Origin: Sphingomonas sanguinis
GTDB lineage: Bacteria; Pseudomonadota; Alphaproteobacteria; Sphingomonadales; Sphingomonadaceae
Length of the DNA stretch: 64,000 nucleotides
Direction: 5' to 3'
NCBI RefSeq assembly: GCF_019297835.1
Contig: NZ_CP079203.1
Location: 1,089,001-1,153,000, forward strand
Part shown: one piece after another, positions 7,710 through 15,410 of the stretch
Layout of the letters: every line of letters begins with the position of its first letter
Numbering within the stretch: the first letter of the stretch is position 1
Notes under the pieces: generated by a model
Told to the model about the DNA's origin: nothing
Databases searched by the model: none
Seen by the model: the letters and a program-made list of their open reading frames with translations, nothing else
Program-made: the position numbers and the translations under genes

Positions 7710-8952
7710 GTCGTCCCTCCCTGGCCCCGAGATTATCAGTCTGGGCTGTCGCCTCAACATCGCCGAGAGCGAAACGATCCGCGCGCTCGCCGCCGGGCGG
7801 GAGGACATGGTCGTCGTCAACAGCTGCGCCGTTACCAACGAGGCGGTGAAACAGACCCGCGCCGCGATCCGCCGCGCGGCCAAGGCGCGCCCCGATGCGC
7901 AGATCGTCGTGACGGGGTGCGCCGCGCAGATCGACCCGGCCAGCTTCGCCGCCATGCCCGAGGTCGCGCGCGTGCTGGGCAATGTCGACAAGCTGCGCCC
8001 CGAAAGCTGGGCCTCGGCCGAGCCGATGCTGGTCACCGATATGTCGCGCGTGGTCGAGACCGCGCCGCATCTGGCGTCGGCCTTTGCGGGCCATGCACGA
8101 GCGTTCGTCGAGGTTCAGAATGGCTGCGACCATAGTTGCACCTTCTGCATTATTCCCACGGGGCGCGGGCCGAGCCGCTCGGTGCCTGCCGGTCTCGTAA
8201 TCGAACGCATCGCGCGCGCGGTCGAGCTGGGCCACCGCGAAGTGGTGCTGACCGGCGTCGATCTGACCAGCTATGGCCACGACCTGCCCGGCCAGCCCAG
8301 CCTGGGCCTGCTGGTCGAGCGTATCCTGACCCATGTCCCTGCCCTGCCCCGGCTGCGACTATCCTCGCTCGACTCGATCGAGATCGACGACAGACTGTTC
8401 GAACTGGTGACGGGCGAGGCACGGGTGATGCCGCACCTCCACCTATCGCTCCAGGCGGGCAACGACCTGATCCTCAAGCGGATGAAGCGCCGCCATAGCC
8501 GCGCCCAGTCGGTCGCCATCGTCGAGCGCTTGTTGACTGCCCGACCCGAGATCGCGATCGGCGCGGACCTGATCGCAGGCTTTCCGACCGAAGACGAGGC
8601 GATGGCGGCGGACACGCTGGCGCTGATCGACGACGCCCATATCGTCCACGCGCATATCTTTCCCTATTCGGCGCGCGACGGCACCCCCGCCGCCCGGATG
8701 CCGCAGGTGCCCCACCCCCTCCGCCGCGAGAGGGCAGCGAAGCTTCGCGAGGCCGCCGCGCGCCGCCGTCGCGACTGGCTGGCGGCACAAATCGGCCAGA
8801 CCCGCGACGTGCTGGTCGAGCGACCCGGCACGCGCGGCCATGCGCCCGACTTTGCCGACATTCATTTTTCCCCTGCCGTCGAACCGGGCCGTATCGCCCG
8901 CGTTCGGGTCACGGCGGCGACCGAAACCCATCTGATCGGACACTTGGCATGA
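7708..8952 (+). CDS. mtaB: tRNA t6A37 methylthiotransferase MtaB
   Basis: This 414-residue radical-SAM enzyme converts t6A37 to ms2t6A37 in tRNA. It has the N-terminal UPF0004 domain (ISLGCRLNIAESE, NSCAVTNEA, VTGCAAQ supplying three cysteines), the radical-SAM cluster motif NGCDHSCTFCIIP, and a C-terminal TRAM region. The start at 7708 abuts the family's conserved N-terminus, and its codon overlaps the start codon of the divergent DUF924 gene. The end overlaps ftsY by 4 nt. Confidence 0.94.
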   Translation: MSSLPGPEIISLGCRLNIAESETIRALAAGREDMVVVNSCAVTNEAVKQTRAAIRRAAKARPDAQIVVTGCAAQIDPASFAAMPEVARVLGNVDKLRPESWASAEPMLVTDMSRVVETAPHLASAFAGHARAFVEVQNGCDHSCTFCIIPTGRGPSRSVPAGLVIERIARAVELGHREVVLTGVDLTSYGHDLPGQPSLGLLVERILTHVPALPRLRLSSLDSIEIDDRLFELVTGEARVMPHLHLSLQAGNDLILKRMKRRHSRAQSVAIVERLLTARPEIAIGADLIAGFPTEDEAMAADTLALIDDAHIVHAHIFPYSARDGTPAARMPQVPHPLRRERAAKLREAAARRRRDWLAAQIGQTRDVLVERPGTRGHAPDFADIHFSPAVEPGRIARVRVTAATETHLIGHLA

Positions 8953-9884
8953 GTTCTTCCTCCTCCTGGCACGAAAAGCTGCTCGGCGGTTTCCGTCGCA
9001 CCTCCGACCGGCTGGTCGGCAATCTGGCGGGGCTCGGCACCGCGCGGCTCGACGAGGGCACGCTGGACGAGATCGAGGAGGCGCTGATCGCCTCCGACCT
9101 CGGCCCGGAGACGGCGGGCCATATCCGCACCCGGCTGTCCGAGGGCAGCTTCGAGCGGAACATGGAGGAGCTGGGCATCCGCCTGGTCGTCGCTGAGGAG
9201 GTAGAGAAGGCGCTCGCCAAGGTGGCGACCCCGCTGGAGATCGACGCCTTTCCCCGGCCGCAGGTGATCCTGGTCATCGGCGTCAATGGATCGGGTAAGA
9301 CGACGACCATCGCCAAGCTGGCGCATCTGTTCATGGAGCAGGATTACGGCGTGATGCTGGCGGCGGGCGACACGTTCCGCGCCGCCGCCATCGGCCAGCT
9401 CGCCACCTGGGCCGAGCGGGTCGGCGTGCCGATCGTGTCGGGCAAGGAAGGCGGCGACGCGGCAGGCATCGTCTATGAGGCGGTGAAGCAGGCGACCGCG
9501 ACCGGCATCGACGTGCTGATCGTCGACACCGCCGGGCGCCTCCAGAACAAGCGCGAGCTGATGGACGAACTGTCCAAGATCCGCCGCGTCCTCGGCCGCC
9601 TGAACCCCGAGGCGCCGCATGACATCCTGCTGGTCCTCGACGCGACCACCGGCCAGAACGCGCTCAACCAGATCGAGGTGTTCAAGGACGTGGCGGGTGT
9701 CACCGGGCTGGTCATGACCAAGCTGGACGGCACGGCGCGCGGCGGCGTGCTGGTCGCGGCGGCGGAGAAATACGGCCTGCCCATCCACGCCATCGGCGTC
9801 GGCGAAGGCATGACCGACCTGCGTCCCTTCGACGCCAACGAAGTCAGCCGGATCATCGCGGGCATCGAGGGAGGCCGGAAGTGA
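8949..9884 (+). CDS. ftsY: SRP receptor FtsY
   Basis: This 311-residue GTPase docks Ffh-ribosome complexes at the membrane. The NG domain has GVNGSGKTTTIAKLA, DTAGRLQNKRELMDEL and TKLDGTARGG. The long acidic N-terminal region found in E. coli is absent, as is common in alphaproteobacteria. It overlaps mtaB by ATGA and its TGA overlaps the GTG start of ispZ, so the three genes form a coupled operon. Confidence 0.97.
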   Translation: MSSSSSWHEKLLGGFRRTSDRLVGNLAGLGTARLDEGTLDEIEEALIASDLGPETAGHIRTRLSEGSFERNMEELGIRLVVAEEVEKALAKVATPLEIDAFPRPQVILVIGVNGSGKTTTIAKLAHLFMEQDYGVMLAAGDTFRAAAIGQLATWAERVGVPIVSGKEGGDAAGIVYEAVKQATATGIDVLIVDTAGRLQNKRELMDELSKIRRVLGRLNPEAPHDILLVLDATTGQNALNQIEVFKDVAGVTGLVMTKLDGTARGGVLVAAAEKYGLPIHAIGVGEGMTDLRPFDANEVSRIIAGIEGGRK

Positions 9885-10498
9885 GCACCGCCCCCAAGAC
9901 CGAAGCCGGTCCCGGCCTGAAGGCGGGCATCGAATATGGCCCGCTGGTCCTGTTCTTCGCGGTCAATTTCCTCGCCCCGATCGGCCCGCTGACCCGTGTG
10001 CTGGTGGCGACGGGTGTGTTCATGGCGGCGACCGTGGTGGCGATGATCGTCAGCAAGGTGAAGCTGGGCCGCATCTCGCCGATGCTGTGGATGTCGGGCA
10101 TCCTCGTCGTCGTGTTCGGCGGCCTGACCCTCTATTTCCACGACGAACGCTTCATCAAGATGAAGCCGACCATCGTCTATGCCATGTTCTCGGCGCTGCT
10201 GTTCTTCGGGCTGGCGACCGGGCGGCCGCTGATCCAGATGGTGCTGGGCAATGTCTATCCGGGGCTGACCGAGCTGGGCTGGCGCAAGCTGACGCGCAAC
10301 TGGGCCTGTTTCTTCGCCTTCATGGCGGTGCTGAACGAAGCGGTGTGGCGCAATTCGACCTGGGATTTCTGGGTCGGCTTCAAGCTGTGGGGCGCGATGC
10401 CGCTGACCATCGGCTTTGCGATCGCGAATATTCCGATGCTGTTGAAGCACGGGCTGAATGCGGATGCCGCCAAGGTCGACGAACCGCCGGTCGAATAA
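9881..10498 (+). CDS. ispZ: Septation protein A / IspZ-YciB family membrane protein
   Basis: A 205-residue inner-membrane protein with five or so hydrophobic segments. It carries the family features GPLVLFFAVNF near residue 20, KPTIVYAMFSALLF near residue 90 and a NEAVWRNSTWDFWVGFK stretch near residue 148. The family is linked to septation and envelope integrity. The start is GTG at 9881, overlapping the ftsY TGA, with a GGAGG shortly upstream. It ends just before a palindromic repeat. Confidence 0.92.
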   Translation: MSTAPKTEAGPGLKAGIEYGPLVLFFAVNFLAPIGPLTRVLVATGVFMAATVVAMIVSKVKLGRISPMLWMSGILVVVFGGLTLYFHDERFIKMKPTIVYAMFSALLFFGLATGRPLIQMVLGNVYPGLTELGWRKLTRNWACFFAFMAVLNEAVWRNSTWDFWVGFKLWGAMPLTIGFAIANIPMLLKHGLNADAAKVDEPPVE

Positions 10499-10500
10499 CA

Positions 10501-10630
10501 ATCCTCCCCGGCACGGGGAGGGGGACCGCCGCGAAGCGGTGGTGGAGGGGGCGTGCGGCAAAGGTCATCCCTTGCTGAAGCCCCCCTCCGTCAGGCCTTC
10601 GGCCTGCCACCTCCCCGTGCCGGGGAGGAT
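10501..10630. repeat. Intergenic inverted-repeat element, family A, copy 1
   Basis: A 130-nt element bounded by perfect 21-nt inverted repeats (10501-10521 and 10610-10630). Each arm is itself a hairpin, CCTCCCCG and CGGGGAGG around a 3-nt loop. Two inner hairpins follow (ACCGC/GCGGT and AGGCC/GGCCT). It occupies almost the whole gap between ispZ and the sod terminator. A related copy in the opposite orientation is at 44887-45018. It resembles a pair of REP-type units. Confidence 0.85.
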
Positions 10631-10632
10631 CG

Positions 10633-10665
10633 AAAAAAGGACGGCCCCAGTGGAGCCGCCCTTTC
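10633..10665 (-). terminator. Rho-independent terminator of the superoxide dismutase gene
   Basis: On the minus strand a GC-rich stem (GGGCGGCTCC pairing imperfectly with GGGGCCGTCC around ACT) is followed by six T residues. It lies 25 nt beyond the stop of the superoxide dismutase gene. Confidence 0.8.
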
Positions 10666-10689
10666 CCTTATCCGAAACGGATCGCGAAA

Positions 10690-11301
10690 TTACGCCACCG
10701 CCGCCTCATACCGGCGACCGGCCTCGTCCCAGTTCACGACGTCCCACCAGGCCTTCAGATAGCCCGGGCGGTCGTTCATGTAGGTCAGGTAATAGGCGTG
10801 CTCCCACACGTCGTTGCCCAGGATCGGCGTGCCCTTGTCGGCGACGACGTCCATCAGGGGGTTGTCCTGGTTCGGGGTCGAGGTGACCTTCAGCTTGCCC
10901 TCGGCATCCGCGATCACCCAGGCCCAGCCCGAACCGAACTGGCCCGCGCCCTTGGTGTTGAACTCTTCCTTCAGCTTGTCGAGACCACCGAACGCCTCGA
11001 TCGCCTCGGCCAGCTTGCCCGAGGGCTGGGTCGTGCCGGGCTTGGTCATGATCTTCCAGAAGAAGTCATGGTTCCAGAAGCCGCCGCCATTGTTGCGGAC
11101 GGCGGCGGGTGCCGACGAGATGTTCGCCAGGATGTCCTCGATCGACTTGCCCTGAAGCGACGAGTCCGCGGCAACCGCCTCGTTCAGCTTGTTGGTGTAG
11201 GCGGCGTGATGCTTGTCGTGGTGGAAGGTCATCGTCTCCTTGGAGATGACCGGCTCCAGCGCGTCATAGTCGTACGGAAGGGGCGGCAGTTCGAAAGCCA
11301 T
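10690..11301 (-). CDS. Superoxide dismutase, Fe/Mn family, Mn-type residues
   Basis: A 203-residue cytoplasmic enzyme that dismutates superoxide. The metal ligands are H27, H77, D163 and H167. The metal-tuning positions look Mn-type: NNGGG before the second histidine, and Q144 in PNQDNP, where Fe enzymes carry the glutamine in the earlier helix. It may still be cambialistic. The ATG at 11301 has AAGGAG upstream. A terminator follows, so it is probably monocistronic. Confidence 0.95.
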   Translation of the reverse strand: MAFELPPLPYDYDALEPVISKETMTFHHDKHHAAYTNKLNEAVAADSSLQGKSIEDILANISSAPAAVRNNGGGFWNHDFFWKIMTKPGTTQPSGKLAEAIEAFGGLDKLKEEFNTKGAGQFGSGWAWVIADAEGKLKVTSTPNQDNPLMDVVADKGTPILGNDVWEHAYYLTYMNDRPGYLKAWWDVVNWDEAGRRYEAAVA

Positions 11302-11367
11302 CGTGATTGCTCCTTTGGGGTTTGCCTGTGGCAACGCCGGGCGCCTCAAATGGCTCCCCGAACGCGG

Positions 11368-12414
11368 TTACGCAACCGTTCCGATCAGATCATGGCGACG
11401 AAGCGCATGACGAAGCTGGTCGTATGAAAGCCCTAGCGCCTCGGCCGTGGTCCGCTGGTTGAAGCGGTTGTCAGCCAGCGCCTTGGTCAGCAGCTCGCGC
11501 TCGAAGCGCGCGACGCGCGATTTGAAGTCGGACGGGCCTACATCGCAGGCCGCCACCTCGTCGCCGTCGCTCACCGGCTCGGCGGAGGCCGGCGCACTCC
11601 CCTGCTCGTTCCGCGCGGCGGCGGGCGACTGACCCTGCGGGCGATAGGGCGAGCGGAACGGGTCGATCTCGATCGCATCGACCGGCCCCTCGCGATCCCA
11701 GCGATAGACGGCACGCTCGACGACGTTGCGCAGTTCGCGGACATTGCCGGGCCAGCGATGCTCCATCAGCGCATCGGTCGCCGCCGCCCCGAAACCGGGC
11801 CACTCGTTCCAGCCGATCTCGGCGGCCATGCGCCGCCCGAAATGATTGGCCAGCACCATGATATCGCTCTTGCGCGCGCGAAGCGGCGGCAGTGTGACCA
11901 CCTCGAAGCACAGTCGGTCGAGCAGATCGGCGCGAAACTGATGCGCGGCGACCTTGTCGGGCAGATGCTCGTTGGTCGCCGCCACGATACGCACATCGAC
12001 CCGCAGGGGCCGTGACGATCCGATCCGCGTGACCTCGCCATATTCGACCGCGCGCAGCAGCCGGTCCTGCGCCGCCATCGATAGCGTGCCCAGTTCGTCG
12101 AGAAATAGCGTACCGCCGCTCGCCTCCTCGAACCGCCCCGCCCGCGCCTTGGTCGCCCCGGTAAAGGCGCCAGCCTCATGCCCGAAGAGTTCGGCCTCGA
12201 TCAGCGTCTCCGGCAACGCGGCGCAGTTCATGATGACCAAAGGCTGGTCCCAGCGTCCGCTCAGGCGATGGAGGCGTTCGGCGACCAGCTCCTTGCCGGT
12301 CCCGCGTTCGCCGATGACCAGCACGGGACGGTCGAGCGCGGCGGCGCGACTGGCCCGTTCCAGCGCATCCAGAAAGGCCCCCGACTGGCCAATGACCTGA
12401 CTCGTTCGCTCCAT
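11368..12414 (-). CDS. pspF: Sigma-54-dependent phage shock activator PspF
   Basis: A 348-residue AAA+ activator lacking a receiver or sensor domain, as in PspF. It has Walker A GERGTGKE (about residue 35), the sigma-54 contact loop GAFTGA, Walker B GGTLFLDELG, and a C-terminal Fis-like helix-turn-helix (NQRTTAEALGLSYDQLRHAL). The ATG at 12414 starts at MERTSQVIGQS; longer starts would run toward the divergent promoter. It is divergent from the psp operon and should activate the sigma-54 promoter at 12515-12530 when released from PspA. Confidence 0.93.
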   Translation of the reverse strand: MERTSQVIGQSGAFLDALERASRAAALDRPVLVIGERGTGKELVAERLHRLSGRWDQPLVIMNCAALPETLIEAELFGHEAGAFTGATKARAGRFEEASGGTLFLDELGTLSMAAQDRLLRAVEYGEVTRIGSSRPLRVDVRIVAATNEHLPDKVAAHQFRADLLDRLCFEVVTLPPLRARKSDIMVLANHFGRRMAAEIGWNEWPGFGAAATDALMEHRWPGNVRELRNVVERAVYRWDREGPVDAIEIDPFRSPYRPQGQSPAAARNEQGSAPASAEPVSDGDEVAACDVGPSDFKSRVARFERELLTKALADNRFNQRTTAEALGLSYDQLRHALRRHDLIGTVA

Positions 12415-12514
12415 TCCCAACAGGTGGCGGATTTTCCCAACGCTTGGCAAGAGTGCAATCGTTGTTTTCCCGCAACTATTACAGAAACCCTTGGATTTCC
12501 GCCATTTTTGAAAC

Positions 12515-12530
12515 TGGCACGGCTCCTGCA
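12515..12530 (+). promoter_or_regulatory. Sigma-54 (-24/-12) promoter of the psp operon
   Basis: TGGCACG followed by 4 nt and CTGCA matches the sigma-54 consensus TGGCACG-N4-TTGCA at all but one base. It lies between pspF and the first gene of the psp operon and predicts transcription from about 12540. Confidence 0.82.
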
Positions 12531-12590
12531 ATGCTTCTGGCATCCCGCCGACGAGCGGACCGAAACAAAAGAATTCAGGGAGTTTCCACC

Positions 12591-12737
12591 ATGTTCGCCA
12601 CCGACATCACCCGCCAGATCGCCGCCATCGCCTGCACCGTCGTCATGAGCGCCACCTGCCTGCTGGGCGCCCTCGCCCCCGCGCATGTCGCTCCTGCACA
12701 GACTTCGGTTGCGGCGATCGAGGCACCGACCGCATAA
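12591..12737 (+). CDS. Small hydrophobic peptide at head of psp operon (48 aa)
   Basis: Begins MFATDITRQIAAIACTVVMS and has one hydrophobic segment (about residues 8-30) followed by an Ala/Pro-rich tail, so it could be a membrane peptide or a short secreted one. GGGAG lies 9 nt before the ATG at 12591. It is the first frame after the sigma-54 promoter and 31 nt before pspA. No family is recognised. Confidence 0.65.
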   Translation: MFATDITRQIAAIACTVVMSATCLLGALAPAHVAPAQTSVAAIEAPTA

Positions 12738-12768
12738 TCCCCGAATAGCCGCCATCAAGGAGTATCCG

Positions 12769-13437
12769 ATGGGCATTTTCTCCCGCACCCGCGACATCGT
12801 CGCCGCCAACTTCGCCGACCTGCTGGACAAGGCGGAAGACCCCGCGAAGATGATCCGCATGATCATCCTCGAAATGGAGGAAACGCTTGTCGAGGTGCGC
12901 GCCTCTGCCGCCCGCACGATCGCCGATCAGAAGGAAATCCGCCGCCACATCATGAAGCTGGACCAGCTTCAGGACAGCTGGACCGAAAAGGCCGAGCTGG
13001 CGCTGTCGAAGGACCGCGAAGACCTCGCCAAGGCCGCGCTGATCGAGCGTCAGAAGGCCGCCGACATGGCCGACCAGCTGAAGGCCGAAGTCCAGGTGCT
13101 CGACGATGCGCTGCGCGCGTCGGAAGAGGACATCGCCAAGCTGCAGAACAAGCTGCGCGAGGCGCGGACCAAGCAGAATGCGGTCCAGACCCGTCTGGAA
13201 AGCGCCAACAACCGCTATCGCCTCCGCGAGATGTGGAACGGCCCGAAGACGCACGACGCGTTCAGCCGCTTCGACGTGCTGGAGCGCAAGGTGGACGAGG
13301 CCGAGGGTCGCGCGGAAGCGCTGGGCTTGGGCGCGAACCCCAAGACGCTCGAGGACGAGATCGCCGAACTGCGCGCCTCGGACCGGGTCGACGCCGAACT
13401 CGCTGCGCTCAAGGCGCGCCTGAACAAGGGGGAGTGA
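12769..13437 (+). CDS. pspA: Phage shock protein A
   Basis: A 222-residue PspA/IM30 protein, almost entirely coiled coil, that binds stressed inner membrane and inhibits PspF. It opens MGIFSRTRDIVAANFADLLDKAEDPAKMIRMII in three conserved blocks: the amphipathic N-terminal helix, the ANFADLL segment and the EDP-K-I motif. The ATG at 12769 has AAGGAG upstream. It is followed immediately by pspB. Confidence 0.96.
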   Translation: MGIFSRTRDIVAANFADLLDKAEDPAKMIRMIILEMEETLVEVRASAARTIADQKEIRRHIMKLDQLQDSWTEKAELALSKDREDLAKAALIERQKAADMADQLKAEVQVLDDALRASEEDIAKLQNKLREARTKQNAVQTRLESANNRYRLREMWNGPKTHDAFSRFDVLERKVDEAEGRAEALGLGANPKTLEDEIAELRASDRVDAELAALKARLNKGE

Positions 13438-13438
13438 G

Positions 13439-13729
13439 ATGGAGGATATCGTCACTCCCGGCATCGCGATCACCACGATCTTCATCGCGCTGCCCTGGCT
13501 GATCCTGCACTATATGACGAAGTGGAAGCAGGCGCCCAAGATCACCCATGAGGACGAGCAGCTGCTCGACGAGTTGCACCTCCTCGCGCGTCGCCTGGAG
13601 GACCGGGTCAACACCGTCGAACGGATCGTCGCCGCCGACAATCCCAACTTCAAACCCGGTCTTCAGTCCGATTGGCGCCCCGAACCGCGCCTGGGCCAGA
13701 CCGACTATAGCCTCGATCGGAGGAATTGA
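13439..13729 (+). CDS. pspB: Phage shock protein B
   Basis: A 96-residue protein with one N-terminal membrane helix ending in WLILHYMTKWK and then a soluble coiled coil (LHLLARRLEDRVNTVERIV). It is longer than the E. coli protein (about 75 residues) because of a C-terminal extension. It starts one nt after the pspA stop. With PspC it should relay envelope stress to PspA. Its coiled-coil motif recurs in the four small genes downstream. Confidence 0.92.
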   Translation: MEDIVTPGIAITTIFIALPWLILHYMTKWKQAPKITHEDEQLLDELHLLARRLEDRVNTVERIVAADNPNFKPGLQSDWRPEPRLGQTDYSLDRRN

Positions 13730-13730
13730 G

Positions 13731-14114
13731 ATGACCGCCAGCCGCACCAATTTCTACCTCGACAAGCAGAATGCCAAGTTCAAGGGCGTCTGCTCCGGCA
13801 TCGCCGACTATACCGGCGTCGATGTGATGTGGGTCCGCGTCGCCGCGGTCCTGCTTACCCTGACCGGGGTCGGCATGCCCTGGGTCCCGCTCGCCTATAT
13901 GCTGATCGCCTGGATGGCGACCGCCAAGCCGATCGGCCTCTACCAGTCGGACGAGGATGCCAAGTTCTGGCAGGGCGTGCGCAGCAATCCGCGCCGCTCG
14001 ACCGCCGAGGTCCGCTCGAAGTTCCGCGATCTCGACCGTCGCCTGGCCGATATCGAACTGCATTATACCAGCCGCAACCGTCAGCTCGCCGACGAGATCG
14101 ACAGCCTGCGCTGA
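13731..14114 (+). CDS. pspC: Phage shock protein C
   Basis: A 127-residue PspC-domain protein: KFKGVCSGIADYTGVD near residue 16, a hydrophobic stretch at about 35-62 (VRVAAVLLTLTG and LAYMLIAWM), then a coiled C-terminus ending RQLADEIDSLR. That ending resembles EIDALRDR and DEIDALR in the small proteins downstream. CGGAGG precedes the ATG at 13731. Confidence 0.93.
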   Translation: MTASRTNFYLDKQNAKFKGVCSGIADYTGVDVMWVRVAAVLLTLTGVGMPWVPLAYMLIAWMATAKPIGLYQSDEDAKFWQGVRSNPRRSTAEVRSKFRDLDRRLADIELHYTSRNRQLADEIDSLR

Positions 14115-14155
14115 GACCGCGCTGACACATCAACTATCCTATGGGAGTATGGATT

Positions 14156-14452
14156 ATGGCTTGGGGAGGACCGGGTTTCGTCCTGGCGATCATCGCAATG
14201 TCGACGATCGGTTGGGTCGTCACGACCTGGATCCGTGCGAAGCACGGTTACAGCCTGGAAAATGACTGGGGCGGGATGACGCACAAGAGCGACATCGCCG
14301 ATGGCCGCAAGGTCGAACTGCTGACCGCCGAGAACCACAAGCTGGTCGGCCAGGTCTCTCGACTGGAAGAGCGGATCGCGGTGCTGGAGCGGATCGCCAC
14401 CGACCCCGCCGAGCGGACCGCGCGCGAAATCGACGCGCTGCGCGATCGCTGA
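14156..14452 (+). CDS. PspB-like small membrane coiled-coil protein 1
   Basis: 98 residues: one membrane helix (GFVLAIIAMSTIGWVVTTW), a basic turn, then a coiled coil with LEERIAVLERIATD and the end EIDALRDR. I chose the ATG at 14156 because GGGAG at 14143-14147 is well spaced for it; an ATG at 14141 would add five residues. Layout and heptad motif match PspB, but overall similarity looks too low to call it a PspB. It lies 41 nt after pspC. Confidence 0.85.
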   Translation: MAWGGPGFVLAIIAMSTIGWVVTTWIRAKHGYSLENDWGGMTHKSDIADGRKVELLTAENHKLVGQVSRLEERIAVLERIATDPAERTAREIDALRDR

Positions 14453-14464
14453 GGGAGAGGCAAG

Positions 14465-14752
14465 ATGAACAATATCGCTATCCTGATCCCCATCATGGGC
14501 ATCAGTTGCGGCCTGGTCGCCATTATCGGTGGCGTCTTTCTGAAGCCCTGGTTCGCCCTTCGCGAAAAGCAGCTGGCCACCGAAGCCTCGATGGTTGCCG
14601 AAAAAGCCGCGCAATATGCGGCACAGACCGAAAAGCTGGAACAGCGAGTCCGGGTGCTGGAGCGGATCATCACCGATCGCGGCCTGGCGCTCAGCGACGA
14701 GATCGATGCCCTGCGCATCGGCGGCGAAGCGCCCGCCCGCATCGAACACTGA
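14465..14752 (+). CDS. PspB-like small membrane coiled-coil protein 2
   Basis: 95 residues: N-terminal membrane helix (ILIPIMGISCGLVAIIGGVF), basic KPWFALREK turn, then a helix with LEQRVRVLERIITD and DEIDALR. GAGGGAGAGG precedes the ATG. It has the same architecture as the preceding gene and follows it by 12 nt. Likely an inner-membrane partner within the Psp response (inference). Confidence 0.85.
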   Translation: MNNIAILIPIMGISCGLVAIIGGVFLKPWFALREKQLATEASMVAEKAAQYAAQTEKLEQRVRVLERIITDRGLALSDEIDALRIGGEAPARIEH

Positions 14753-14780
14753 CATAAGATTTTAGAGGGGAGTTACCGCT

Positions 14781-15038
14781 ATGTCCGGCGGACAGTTCAT
14801 GACCGTTCTGATCGTCGCGATCGTGATGGTCGCCAGCATCTTCAAGGCCAAGCATCGCCGTTCGCCCGGCCTCGACATGGTCGAGCATCTGCGCGGAGAT
14901 GCCTCCCGCGACACCCAGGCACTGCGGGCCGAGGTGCAGCAGCTCAAGGAGCGTATCCAGGTTCTGGAGCGCGTCATCACCGACGAACGCAAGAGCATCG
15001 ATCTCGATCGCGAGATCGAGCGGCTGCGCGACCGTTAA
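14781..15038 (+). CDS. PspB-like small membrane coiled-coil protein 3
   Basis: 85 residues: membrane helix (FMTVLIVAIVMVASIF), KAKHRR turn, and a coiled coil with LKERIQVLERVITDER and EIERLRDR. GAGGGGAG lies before the ATG. It is the third member of the tandem set and shares the LxERI-x-VLER-[IV]-ITD signature with its neighbours. Confidence 0.85.
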   Translation: MSGGQFMTVLIVAIVMVASIFKAKHRRSPGLDMVEHLRGDASRDTQALRAEVQQLKERIQVLERVITDERKSIDLDREIERLRDR

Positions 15039-15071
15039 GCCAACCATTGATACGGACAGGGAGCCCGGATC

Positions 15072-15311
15072 ATGACCGACACCAATCTCTACATCGTGAT
15101 CGCGACCGCCGGCTTGGCGGGTCTGGCGATGATCGTCACCGCCGGTCTGGCAGGCTGGCGCGGCTGGTTGCAGCTGAAGAACCGCGAGTTCGAGCGTAGC
15201 CACGACAATCCCTACCCGCCCGCCGCCTCAGCTGCGTCGCGGATCGAGATGGCCGACCTGAAGGAGCGCATCCGCAAGCTCGAAGCCATCGCCGCCGGCG
15301 TCGATCTCTGA
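15072..15311 (+). CDS. PspB-like small membrane coiled-coil protein 4
   Basis: 79 residues: membrane segment (VIATAGLAGLAMIVTAGLAG), a linker LQLKNREFERSHDNPYP and a short final helix with LKERIRKLEAIAAG. It is the most diverged and shortest of the set and ends the array, 33 nt after the preceding gene. Function unknown; position suggests it belongs to the psp transcript. Confidence 0.8.
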   Translation: MTDTNLYIVIATAGLAGLAMIVTAGLAGWRGWLQLKNREFERSHDNPYPPAASAASRIEMADLKERIRKLEAIAAGVDL

Positions 15312-15410
15312 CGCCCTGCGGGGGATGACGGGGGAATGGCCCTCCCCCGCCCCGATCACGGCCGACCCACGGCTTGTCGCGAGCCGATGCACGGAGTAGC
15401 GGACCAAGCC

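Noticed and set aside
12444..12590. Longer start for the small psp-operon peptide
   Set aside because: It would begin upstream of the sigma-54 promoter and has no ribosome-binding site.
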